A stretch of DNA of 6,288 nt from Patescibacteria group bacterium (GTDB lineage: Bacteria; Patescibacteriota; Kazan-3B-28; UBA10110): assembly GCA_003524745.1 (NCBI GenBank), contig DQGN01000031.1:4483-10770 (forward strand), written 5' to 3'. A model generated the notes under the pieces. That model did not search any database. It saw nothing but the letters and a program-made list of their open reading frames with translations, and was not told the DNA's origin. The translations under genes and the position numbers were made by a program. Positions 1 to 5,653 of the stretch are shown here, piece by piece. Positions within the stretch are counted from its first letter, which is position 1; each line of letters opens with the position of its first letter.

Positions 1-2
1 TG

Positions 3-47
3 CGGGGACTGACGAGCAGGAATAAAGTGGTGGAGATCGAAGGATAA
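3..47 (+). CDS. Possible 3' end of an upstream gene (partial)
   Basis: One plus-strand frame is open from the left edge to a TAA at 45-47 and would encode the tail RGLTSRNKVVEIEG. A second frame is open to a TAA at 23-25, so the choice is not secure. The position fits a gene ending just before the palindromic repeats that start at 59. Fifteen codons are too few to name a family, and no function is proposed. Confidence 0.2.
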   Translation, partial: RGLTSRNKVVEIEG

Positions 48-58
48 TTTCTTTTTCT

Positions 59-117
59 GTCATCCTGAACTAGTTTCAGGATCTCTACTGGAGATGCTGA
101 AATAAATTCAGCATGAC
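59..117. repeat. Dispersed-type palindromic repeat (nested hairpins)
   Basis: The outer arms GTCATCCTGAA (59-69) and TTCAGCATGAC (107-117) pair with one mismatch. Inside them TTTCAGGATCTC (74-85) pairs with GAGATGCTGAAA (91-102), again with one mismatch. The left arm can also pair locally (ATCCTGAA with TTCAGGAT) and so can the right (ATGCTGAA with TTCAGCAT), which gives a cruciform. The wording 'CATCCTGAAC..TTTCAGGATC' resembles short palindromic repeats scattered between genes in many bacterial genomes. Dispersal in this genome is inferred, because only one copy is visible. Confidence 0.7.
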
Positions 118-133
118 GAAGAGGGGAAAAGAG

Positions 134-186
134 CCTGGATTCCCGAATATTTCCAATTGCTTGAAGCAATTGGGGTCCGGAATGAC
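134..186. repeat. Second dispersed-type palindromic repeat
   Basis: A perfect 10-bp hairpin, CCAATTGCTT-G-AAGCAATTGG (153-173), sits inside weaker outer arms ATTCC (139-143) and GGAAT (179-183). The flanks 'CCTGGATTCCCG' and 'GGAATGAC' match the common style of intergenic palindromic repeats. The element ends in ATGAC (182-186), as does the repeat ending at 117, so the two may share terminal sequences. No coding potential is seen. Confidence 0.6.
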
Positions 187-239
187 AACAAAGGCGCAGG
201 AATGCCAGAATGGAAAAAATTTGCTTTGGAGGGCAATTT

Positions 240-264
240 CTCCTATAATAGGAGCAGTATTTTT
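240..264 (+). terminator. Perfect 7-bp hairpin with T-rich tail, possible weak terminator
   Basis: CTCCTAT-A-ATAGGAG (240-254) is a perfect palindrome followed by CAGTATTTTT (255-264). A hairpin followed by Ts on the plus strand suggests termination of transcription arriving from the left. The stem is AU-rich and the T run starts five bases after it, so strength is doubtful. It may instead be part of the palindrome cluster. Confidence 0.3.
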
Positions 265-286
265 GGATTGGTTGTAACCAATCCAA
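263..286. repeat. 11-bp perfect inverted repeat
   Basis: TTGGATTGGTT (263-273) and AACCAATCCAA (276-286) are exact inverted repeats separated by GT. A T run precedes rather than follows the hairpin on the plus strand, and no T run follows it on the minus strand, so it is not a standard terminator in either direction. It could be an operator or another small palindromic element. Confidence 0.6.
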
Positions 287-357
287 TCCTCCGAAGCGAC
301 ATCTATATCGCAAGCGGCTAATGACCGATTTGCGATGAGATGGAGCGAAGGACGGAT
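286..357. repeat. Long imperfect palindrome just upstream of the NYN gene
   Basis: Four stem blocks pair in nested order: ATCCTCC (286-292) with GGACGGAT (350-357, one bulge), CATCT (300-304) with AGATG (338-342), ATCGCAA (307-313) with TTGCGAT (330-336), and CGG (315-317) with CCG (325-327), around the loop CTAATGA. The order and spacing fit one folded element of about 72 bases. It ends 28 bases before the NYN start codon and could be a palindromic repeat or a leader structure. Confidence 0.5.
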
Positions 358-385
358 TATATATAAAGTAACTTTTTTATTACAA

Positions 386-907
386 ATGGCTCAATATATA
401 GAACAAAGAGTAGGGGTGTTTGTGGATGTGTCGAATTTGTATTATTCGGCGCGGGTGATGTACTCCAAGAAAGTCAACTTTAAAAATATCCTCAAAGAAG
501 TTGTGGGCGACCGCAAATTAGTGCGGGCGATCGCTTATGTTATCAAAGCGGAAAACCCCGAGGAGCAAAAGTTTTTTGATGCTTTGGAGGGCATGGGCTA
601 CGAAGTCAAAAGCAAGGAATTGCAGATATTTTACGGCGGACACAAAAAAGGCGACTGGGATGTCGGCATCGCCATGGATACAATTCGGTTAGCGCCGAAA
701 TTAGATGTGGTAGTTTTAATTTCCGGTGATGGAGATTACATTCCCTTGGTGGAATACCTAAAGAGTATCGGGCAGCAAACCGAAGTAGTTGCTTTTGGCC
801 GGAGCGCTTCGGGGAAACTGCGCGAAGCCGCTGATTCGTTTGTTGATTTGGACAAAAATATCCGCAAGTTTTTAATTCCGGATCGTAAAAGCCATGGCAC
901 AATTTAA
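386..907 (+). CDS. NYN-domain (LabA/PIN-like) putative nuclease, 173 aa
   Basis: This is a single-domain NYN protein of the LabA/DUF88 type, a PIN-like fold. Acidic motifs lie in the expected order: FVDVSN (D14, N17) after the first strand, HKKGDWD (K88, D92) in the middle, and SGDGDY (D115, D117) before the last core strands. These acidic residues are the metal site in PIN/NYN ribonucleases, so RNA cleavage is likely; the substrate is unknown. There is no signal peptide or membrane segment. ATG 386 is preferred because family members start a few residues before the D-x-S-N strand. An in-frame ATG at 335 would add 17 atypical residues and run into the palindrome. No Shine-Dalgarno is visible; an AT-rich stretch (TATAAA, 362-367) might be a -10 box. 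Its last 14 bases overlap ileS, which implies co-translation. Confidence 0.9.
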   Translation: MAQYIEQRVGVFVDVSNLYYSARVMYSKKVNFKNILKEVVGDRKLVRAIAYVIKAENPEEQKFFDALEGMGYEVKSKELQIFYGGHKKGDWDVGIAMDTIRLAPKLDVVVLISGDGDYIPLVEYLKSIGQQTEVVAFGRSASGKLREAADSFVDLDKNIRKFLIPDRKSHGTI

Positions 908-3764
908 AGATGTTAACCCGCGCGAGGATTTTGTTAAACAAGAGTTAGCTATCCTCGAGTTTTGGGAGAAAAACCAGATCTTTCAAAAGAGTCTAAGCGA
1001 GAGAGCGAAGGCAAAACGCTTTATTTTCTTTGAAGGGCCGCCTACTGCTAATGCCAAGCCCGGCATTCATCATATCGAGGGGAGAGCGTTCAAGGATCTT
1101 TGGCCTCGCTTTAAGACGATGCAAGGTTTTTTGGTCGAGCGGAAAGCTGGTTGGGATACCCACGGATTACCCGTCGAAATTGCCTTAGAGAAAAAATTAG
1201 GTTTAAACAATAAAACCGATATTGAAAAATTTGGTATCGAGAAATTTAATGCGCAGGCTCGCAAAAGCGTCTGGGAGTTTAAGGAAATTTGGGAACAATC
1301 CACTCGCCGGATGGGATTTTGGCTGGATTTAGATAATCCTTACATTACTTATGATGCTAACTATGTCGAATCGCTCTGGTGGATTATCAAGCAAATTTGG
1401 GATAAGCAACTATTGTACAAAGGTTATCGGATCGTCCATCATTGTCCGCGGTGCGGGACGGCGCTTTCCAGTCACGAAGTGGCGCAAGGTTATCAAGAAG
1501 TCGAAGATAGATCGGTTTATATTAAATTCAAGCTTAAAGACAAGCCAGATACATATATATTAGCTTGGACGACCACGCCGTGGACTCTGCCGGGTAATGT
1601 GGCGTTGGCCATCGACCCAGCTATTCCTTATGTTAAAGTTGAGTACAGTGGCGAAAAATTAATTTTGGCCAAGGCTTTGGTAGAAAATGTGTTGGGCGAT
1701 GGGATAAAAATATTAGAGGAATTTCCGGGAAAAGATTTATTAGATAAAGAATACGAACCATTGTTCCCGGGGGCAATTGACCCCGCGGGTAAAAAAGCTT
1801 GGTACATTGTACCGGCAGATTTTGTCACCACCGCAGACGGCACCGGGGTGGTGCATACAGCAGTCATGTACGGTGAAGACGACTACCAGTTAGGTGAAAA
1901 GTTAGATTTGCCCAAGGTGCACACGGTAGACGAAGCGGGTAATTTTATGCCCAGCGTAACTCAATGGGCAGGACGGTTTGTAAAGGATCCGGCAGTAGAG
2001 ACAGAGATCATTAACGATCTGCAAGTGCGCAATTTATTGTTGCGCGAGCAGATGTGCAAACACGATTATCCATTTTGCTGGCGCTGCGGTACGCCCCTGT
2101 TGTATTACGCTAAGGATTCTTGGTTTGTGGCGATGTCTAAACTCCGCGAACAATTAATTTCGAGTAATGATGCGGTTAATTGGGTGCCAGCGCATATGAA
2201 AACCGGTCGGTTTGGCGAATGGTTGCGCGAGGTTAAGGATTGGGCGTTTTCGCGGGAGCGCTACTGGGGGACGCCGCTGCCGATTTGGCAAAATGCCGCT
2301 GGCGAGCAAATTTGTATCGGAAGTTTTGCCGAATTAAAAGAATTAGCCAAAGATAAAACGCAAGTAGGAAGTGATTTTGATCCGCATCGGCCCTTTGTGG
2401 ATAAAATTATTTTAGAAAAAGACGGCAAAGACTACACCAGGGTGCCAGAAGTAGTAGATGTTTGGTTTGATAGCGGCAGTATGCCGTTTGCGGAGTGGCA
2501 CTATCCGTTCGAGAACCAAGAACGCATTGATAAAGGCACGTCTTTTCCGGCTGATTTCATTTCGGAAGCCCAAGATCAAACGCGGGGCTGGTTTTATACG
2601 CTGCTGGCCGTATCAGTATTGTTAGGAAAAGAGAGTCCTTATAAAAATGTCTTAGTGCAGGGGATGCTCCTGGATAAGCAGGGCAAGAAAATGAGCAAAT
2701 CCAAAGGCAATGTGGTGGATCCTCTGGAAATGTTCCAAAAATACGGTGCCGATGTGGTGCGGTGGTATTTTTATAGCGTAAATCAGCCATATGACTCGAA
2801 GCAATTTGATGAAACTGTTATGACGCAGATCATTCGCCGATTTGTGCTGACCCTCTGGAATACCTATGCTTTCTTTGTTACCTATGCCAAATTAGATAAT
2901 TTTGATGCTCTGGCCAAACTCAAACCATCCCCGAATGTTTTAGATCAATGGATTCTGGCGAGATTAAATCAGGTGGTAGAAATAGTCACCACCGCATTAG
3001 AAAAATACGATCCCCTGAAGGCAGCTTTCGAATTGGAAGATTTTGTAGACGATTTATCTAATTGGTATGTCCGGCGCAGTCGGAAAAGATTTTGGAAAAG
3101 CGAAAATAATGCGGATAAATTGGCTGCTTATAGCACATTACAGCAGGTATTAAAGACCCTTAACTTGGTTTTAGCGCCATTTATGCCGTTTCTGACCGAG
3201 GCGATGTATCAAAACCTGAAAAACGAGAGCGACCCCGAGTCGGTGCATTTATGTGATTGGCCAAAATCGGAAAAAATTGATGAACAGATTTTAACAGACA
3301 TGGAACGCACTCGTGAAATTGTAGAATTAGGCCATCATTTGCGCGAGACCGCTAAAATTAAAGTGCGCCAACCCCTGCGCGAATTAAAGCTAATGCAAGC
3401 CGAGCTCCCGGCAGGGCTGATGGAGATCGCGCGGGATGAATTAAATGTCAAAACCTTATCTTTTGGGGCAGCTAAGGATGAATTAGATGTCGAAATTACG
3501 CCAGACTTGGAAATAGAAGGATTAGCCAGAGAAATTGTGCGGGCAGTCCAAGCTTTGCGCAAGAATTCTGGGCTGGATGTTTCCGATCGCATCTTGCTCG
3601 CCTATGCTTCGGATGATGATTTGCTTAAAAAAACTTTTGTCGAATGGTCGGATTATATCAAGGGCGAAATTTTAGCAGAAACTTTGACGGAAGGCGTAGC
3701 GGAGAATAGCACGACTATCCAAATCAATCAAAAAAATCTGCAATTGAGCATAGCAAAAAAATAA
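894..3764 (+). CDS. ileS: Isoleucine--tRNA ligase (IleRS), 956 aa
   Basis: Class I cytosolic enzyme that activates isoleucine with ATP and charges tRNA-Ile. In order: GPPTAN (48-53) and a HIGH-box variant GIHH (57-60); GWDTHGLPVE (86-95); a Zn-type CPRC (184-187); the CP1 editing domain with TTTPWT (226-231), GTGVVHTA (316-323) and GEDDY (327-331); a second CWRC (395-398); KMSKS (599-603); and the anticodon-binding domain with NWYVRRSR (723-730). The C-terminus lacks the terminal Cys-rich zinc knuckle of the E. coli type, which with GxHH places it in the IleRS2-like clade. Hydrolytic editing of Val-tRNA should be retained. Length is near E. coli (938 aa) and complete. The ATG overlaps the end of the NYN gene and has no clear ribosome-binding site, so translational coupling is likely. 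The DUF192 gene starts one base after its stop. Confidence 0.98.
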   Translation: MAQFKDVNPREDFVKQELAILEFWEKNQIFQKSLSERAKAKRFIFFEGPPTANAKPGIHHIEGRAFKDLWPRFKTMQGFLVERKAGWDTHGLPVEIALEKKLGLNNKTDIEKFGIEKFNAQARKSVWEFKEIWEQSTRRMGFWLDLDNPYITYDANYVESLWWIIKQIWDKQLLYKGYRIVHHCPRCGTALSSHEVAQGYQEVEDRSVYIKFKLKDKPDTYILAWTTTPWTLPGNVALAIDPAIPYVKVEYSGEKLILAKALVENVLGDGIKILEEFPGKDLLDKEYEPLFPGAIDPAGKKAWYIVPADFVTTADGTGVVHTAVMYGEDDYQLGEKLDLPKVHTVDEAGNFMPSVTQWAGRFVKDPAVETEIINDLQVRNLLLREQMCKHDYPFCWRCGTPLLYYAKDSWFVAMSKLREQLISSNDAVNWVPAHMKTGRFGEWLREVKDWAFSRERYWGTPLPIWQNAAGEQICIGSFAELKELAKDKTQVGSDFDPHRPFVDKIILEKDGKDYTRVPEVVDVWFDSGSMPFAEWHYPFENQERIDKGTSFPADFISEAQDQTRGWFYTLLAVSVLLGKESPYKNVLVQGMLLDKQGKKMSKSKGNVVDPLEMFQKYGADVVRWYFYSVNQPYDSKQFDETVMTQIIRRFVLTLWNTYAFFVTYAKLDNFDALAKLKPSPNVLDQWILARLNQVVEIVTTALEKYDPLKAAFELEDFVDDLSNWYVRRSRKRFWKSENNADKLAAYSTLQQVLKTLNLVLAPFMPFLTEAMYQNLKNESDPESVHLCDWPKSEKIDEQILTDMERTREIVELGHHLRETAKIKVRQPLRELKLMQAELPAGLMEIARDELNVKTLSFGAAKDELDVEITPDLEIEGLAREIVRAVQALRKNSGLDVSDRILLAYASDDDLLKKTFVEWSDYIKGEILAETLTEGVAENSTTIQINQKNLQLSIAKK

Positions 3765-3765
3765 G

Positions 3766-4236
3766 ATGGCCAAAATTAACCTTAGCGTCAGTAGCGTCTG
3801 TTTGATCATCGGCCTCGTGCTTTTGGGCGGGGTGGTGGCTTATAACTCTATCCGAAAAACAAGCGATTATCCTCAAATTATTTTTCCTGATGGCAGAAGA
3901 ATTAATTTAATTGATATTGCCGATACCGATGCTAAGCGGGCGCAAGGCCTGTCTGGGAGGAGTAGCTTGGGCAGTGACGAAGGCATGTGGTTTATCTTCG
4001 ACCAAGAGGGGATTTACCCATTTTGGATGAAGGATATGCAATTTAGCTTAGATTTGGTCTGGGTGAGCCAAAATTACCAAGTAGTGGATATAGTGAGAGA
4101 TGTGCCCATACCCCTTCTGGAGGATAGTTCCCTACCCACTTATGCCAATACCCAACCAGCGCTGTTTGTCTTAGAGGTGAACAGCGGGGTAGCCCAAAGC
4201 TTACAGTTAGGCGATCAACTAAAATGGGTTGATTAG
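3766..4236 (+). CDS. Membrane-anchored DUF192 protein, 156 aa
   Basis: Residues 3-27 form one hydrophobic helix (LSVSSVCLIIGLVLLGGVVAY core) after a short basic N-terminus: an uncleaved anchor or a signal peptide. Residues about 39-155 match the DUF192 family: RINLIDIADTDAKRAQGLSGR (QGLSGR at 60-65), GMWFIF (73-78), FWMKDM (86-91), DLVW (96-99) and VLEVNSG (135-141). DUF192 proteins are small beta-rich domains, usually exported and of unknown biochemical role. The predicted position is outside the cytoplasmic membrane, held by the N-terminal helix. The ATG is one base after the ileS stop, so it is the last gene of the NYN-ileS operon and probably translated by coupling. It ends in TAG, only 13 bases before the rplU promoter. 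Confidence 0.88.
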   Translation: MAKINLSVSSVCLIIGLVLLGGVVAYNSIRKTSDYPQIIFPDGRRINLIDIADTDAKRAQGLSGRSSLGSDEGMWFIFDQEGIYPFWMKDMQFSLDLVWVSQNYQVVDIVRDVPIPLLEDSSLPTYANTQPALFVLEVNSGVAQSLQLGDQLKWVD

Positions 4237-4249
4237 CCTAATTTTAGGG

Positions 4250-4279
4250 TTGACGGGCAGGAGAGGATAAATATATACT
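4250..4279 (+). promoter_or_regulatory. Promoter of rplU
   Basis: TTGACG (4250-4255) and TATACT (4274-4279) are separated by 18 bases, and each matches the sigma-70 consensus at 5 of 6 positions. Transcription should start near 4286, leaving only about 16 bases before the rplU ATG. That is too short for an autoregulatory leader and carries no Shine-Dalgarno. Confidence 0.75.
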
Positions 4280-4301
4280 GGTGAGCGTAACCTAAACACC
4301 T

Positions 4302-4619
4302 ATGAAAGCAGTTATCAAAACCGGGGGCAAACAGTACTTAGTTGGAGAGAACGATGTTTTGGTCGTGGACAAATTACCCGAAGCCGAGGCGGCCAAGGTT
4401 ACTTTTAACGAAGTATTGCTGACGGCGGATGATGAAGGTAAAACAGTCACCTTAGGTACGCCGACGGTAGCGGAGGCTAAAGTCGAGGCGGAAGTAGTCC
4501 AACAATTTAAAGATGATAAGCTGCGAGTGTTCAAGATGCGTCGGCGTAAGCGTTATCGCAAAAGCATGGGACATCGCCAAGATCTCACCAAAATCAAAAT
4601 CGTTTCCATTACTGCTTAA
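4302..4619 (+). CDS. rplU: 50S ribosomal protein bL21, 105 aa
   Basis: Large-subunit protein that binds 23S rRNA. The N-terminus MKAVIKTGGKQYLV (1-14) and the basic C-terminal block KMRRRKRYRKSMGHRQ (78-93) are diagnostic of bL21, and the length is normal (about 103 aa). The acidic middle (about 20-75) is the variable part of the family. It has its own promoter and ends in a hairpin terminator, so it is a single-gene transcript. In most bacteria rpmA (bL27) follows rplU; here the convergent lepB follows instead. The ATG has no recognisable Shine-Dalgarno, and the predicted leader is short. Confidence 0.97.
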   Translation: MKAVIKTGGKQYLVGENDVLVVDKLPEAEAAKVTFNEVLLTADDEGKTVTLGTPTVAEAKVEAEVVQQFKDDKLRVFKMRRRKRYRKSMGHRQDLTKIKIVSITA

Positions 4620-4648
4620 AAAACCTGTTCATCCGAGAACAGGTTTTT
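4618..4648. terminator. Bidirectional Rho-independent terminator between rplU and lepB
   Basis: CCTGTTC (4624-4630) and GAACAGG (4637-4643) form a 7-bp GC-rich stem with loop ATCCGA, extended by A-run/T-run pairing. TTTTT follows on the plus strand, and the A run at 4618-4623 gives a U tail on the minus strand. It serves both convergent genes: the rplU stop and the lepB stop (4647-4649) each lie inside or at the edge of the element. Confidence 0.92.
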
Positions 4649-5327
4649 AGTTATAAGGGGTTAACTGGTTATAGACATTAGTTGGCAGAGTGGCAGCTGG
4701 CTTGTTGTTGGTGGAATAAACCGGAGTATGCACCGATTCAAAGTCTTCGAAGGGATATAATACTACCCATACCCGACCGATGATCAAATGTCGCGGCAAG
4801 ACTCCCCATTGGCGCGAATCAGAGCTATTTGGCCGGTTATCGCCCATAACAAAGTACTCGTTTTCCCCAAGAGTAGTATCAATAATATCAGTAATAGGAG
4901 AGGATTTAATGTATTCCTCGGTCAGGCGAAATCCGCCGGGGTTGGCTTCGTTATAGATATTAACATTGCCATTTTGGATAGTGACGCGCTCGCCAGGCAG
5001 GGCCATGATTCTTTTAATAAAACTAAAAGCAATATTCTTGGGATATTTGAAAACAATGACATCACCCCGATGGGGGTCGCGAAAACGATACGAGATCTGG
5101 TCGACGATAATATATTGATTATTGCTGAAAGTAGGTTCCATGGATTGTCCGCTGACATAGAAAGGTTGGATTAAGAAGAAACGAATCAAAAAAGCAACAC
5201 CCAAAACCGTAGAGACGGTTTTGAAAACATCGTAAATAAAAACTACCGCGCCGACAAAAATCACCAAGAATAAGTTGCGGGGTTTGCGGTAGGCCATGTT
5301 GTTTAAAGCGCTGACTTCGCTGGGCAT
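4647..5327 (-). CDS. lepB: Signal peptidase I, 226 aa
   Basis: Membrane serine protease that removes signal peptides from exported proteins on the outer face of the cytoplasmic membrane. A hydrophobic region at 18-53 provides one or two N-terminal membrane segments. The catalytic serine is S62 in SGQSMEPTF, the general base is K105 in FIKRIMALPGE, and box E is MGDNRPNSSDSR (161-172). The Ser-Lys dyad is intact, and the length fits compact Gram-positive-like SPase I enzymes. The first ATG (5325-5327) is chosen because the -10 box sits just before it; M11 (MAYRKPRN) is an alternative start. The tail after 196 (SVHTPVYSTNNKPAATLP) is low in complexity and probably disordered. It converges on rplU and diverges from the tRNA locus. 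Confidence 0.97.
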   Translation of the reverse strand: MPSEVSALNNMAYRKPRNLFLVIFVGAVVFIYDVFKTVSTVLGVAFLIRFFLIQPFYVSGQSMEPTFSNNQYIIVDQISYRFRDPHRGDVIVFKYPKNIAFSFIKRIMALPGERVTIQNGNVNIYNEANPGGFRLTEEYIKSSPITDIIDTTLGENEYFVMGDNRPNSSDSRQWGVLPRHLIIGRVWVVLYPFEDFESVHTPVYSTNNKPAATLPTNVYNQLTPYN

Positions 5328-5333
5328 GAATTT

Positions 5334-5362
5334 ATTATAGACCGAGTTGCGCTACTCACCAA
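5334..5362 (-). promoter_or_regulatory. Promoter of lepB, probably giving a leaderless mRNA
   Basis: On the minus strand TTGGTG (5357-5362) and a perfect TATAAT (5334-5339) are 17 bases apart. Six bases separate the -10 box from the lepB ATG, so the expected start of transcription falls on or beside the A of that ATG. The -35 box is weak (3 of 6 matches). Confidence 0.65.
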
Positions 5363-5369
5363 TAGATGA

Positions 5370-5397
5370 TTGATGCTAATTTAATGAATGTTATAAT
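5370..5397 (+). promoter_or_regulatory. Promoter upstream of the tRNA locus
   Basis: TTGATG (5370-5375) and a perfect TATAAT (5392-5397) are 16 bases apart, and TGT directly before the -10 makes it an extended -10 promoter. Transcription should start near 5404, six bases before the tRNA 5' fragment and about 70 bases before the intact tRNA-Val. It diverges from the lepB promoter, with seven bases between the two -35 boxes. Confidence 0.7.
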
Positions 5398-5409
5398 CAT
5401 GGCAGGCAA

Positions 5410-5425
5410 GGACGATTAGCTCAGT
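5410..5425 (+). pseudogene. 5' fragment of a tRNA gene, broken in the D-loop
   Basis: GGACGATTAGCTCAGT reads as a tRNA 5' end: a 7-base acceptor strand (GGACGAT), T8-A9, the D-stem strand GCTC, and the start of a D-loop. The rest of the tRNA is missing here. GGACGAT is exactly complementary to ATCGTCC at 5643-5649, which is followed by A and CCA. The two pieces are therefore probably one former tRNA, now 217 bases apart. In many bacteria GGACGATTAGCTCAG starts a valine tRNA, but with no anticodon the identity stays open. Confidence 0.65.
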
Positions 5426-5430
5426 CCCAA

Positions 5431-5448
5431 AAGAACCCCATCGGGGCT
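5431..5448 (-). terminator. Possible minus-strand terminator inside the broken tRNA
   Basis: Read on the minus strand, AGCCCC-GAT-GGGGTT forms a 6-bp stem (one G-U pair) followed by CTTTT. It could stop antisense transcription heading into the lepB promoter. An alternative plus-strand fold pairs TCAGTCCC (5421-5428) with GGGGCTGA (5443-5450), so the piece may simply be a palindromic insertion scar. Confidence 0.3.
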
Positions 5449-5472
5449 GATTAAAAAAAATGATTAATATGC

Positions 5473-5547
5473 GGGCGGTTAACTCAGCGGCAGAGTGCTT
5501 CGTTCACATCGAAGAAGTCAGAGGTTCAAATCCTCTACCGCCCACCA
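5473..5547 (+). tRNA. tRNA-Val (anticodon CAC)
   Basis: A complete cloverleaf folds without mismatches. The acceptor is GGGCGGT/ACCGCCC (5473-5479 with 5537-5543) and the D-stem ACTC/GAGT (5482-5485 with 5493-5496). The anticodon stem is CTTCG/CGAAG (5498-5502 with 5510-5514), with loop TTCACAT and anticodon CAC at 5505-5507. A 5-base variable region follows, then the T-stem AGAGG/CCTCT with loop TTCAAAT. The discriminator is A5544 and CCA is encoded (5545-5547). CAC reads the valine codon GUG; A35 and A73 agree with valine identity. The D-loop (AGCGGCA) is short but keeps GG. Transcription probably comes from the promoter at 5370-5397, through the broken tRNA piece. No T-rich terminator follows directly. 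Confidence 0.96.
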
Positions 5548-5552
5548 CGGTT

Positions 5553-5608
5553 CGCCCCGGCATGCGCCCCAGCATCCGCGGGGCAAGACGGGGCGGCCCT
5601 GCTTGCCC
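5553..5608. repeat. Very GC-rich, multiply palindromic stretch
   Basis: Several hairpins overlap. GGGCAAG (5581-5587) pairs with CTTGCCC (5602-5608) and encloses GGG-CGG-CCC (5591-5599). CGCCCCG (5553-5559) pairs with CGGGGCG (5589-5595), and GCCCC (5566-5570) pairs with GGGGC (5580-5584). GC content is far above that of the flanks. The nonamer CGGGGCAAG (5579-5587) recurs at 5664-5672, directly before the duplicated tRNA half. No coding signal is convincing. It begins a few bases after the CCA of tRNA-Val. Confidence 0.6.
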
Positions 5609-5625
5609 AGAGAATTTTGGGAGAA

Positions 5626-5653
5626 TTTGGGGCGAATCCAGTATCGTCCACCA
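5626..5653 (+). pseudogene. 3' fragment of a tRNA gene with CCA
   Basis: CCAGT (5638-5642) is the 3' strand of a T-stem, ATCGTCC (5643-5649) an acceptor strand, then discriminator A and encoded CCA (5651-5653). The T-loop GGCGAAT (5631-5637) keeps CGAAT but has lost the usual TT at its start. The T-stem 5' strand TTTGG pairs imperfectly (three Watson-Crick pairs, one G-U, one mismatch). Just upstream, GAGAATTTTGG and GAGAATTTGGG lie in tandem (5610-5631), so the T-arm may have been overwritten by a local duplication. The acceptor strand matches the 5' fragment at 5410-5416 exactly. Confidence 0.65.

Noticed and set aside
59..357. A CRISPR array
   Set aside because: The palindromes differ from one another and there is no repeated unit with regular spacers.
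335..385. Longer NYN start at ATG 335
   Set aside because: The extra 17 residues (MRWSEGRIIYKVTFLLQ) do not look like the family's N-terminus and the start lies in the arm of a palindrome; ATG 386 fits better.
606..3592. Minus-strand ORFs of 77-111 codons opposite the NYN and ileS genes
   Set aside because: They lie wholly or almost wholly inside strongly supported genes, show no domain and have the skewed composition of antisense shadows.
4788..5174. 128-codon plus-strand ORF opposite lepB
   Set aside because: lepB on the minus strand has all catalytic motifs; this ORF has none and is an antisense shadow.
5410..5653. A group I intron in the split tRNA
   Set aside because: Such introns sit in the anticodon loop; here the break is in the D-loop, no anticodon arm remains, and I cannot recognise a conserved intron core.
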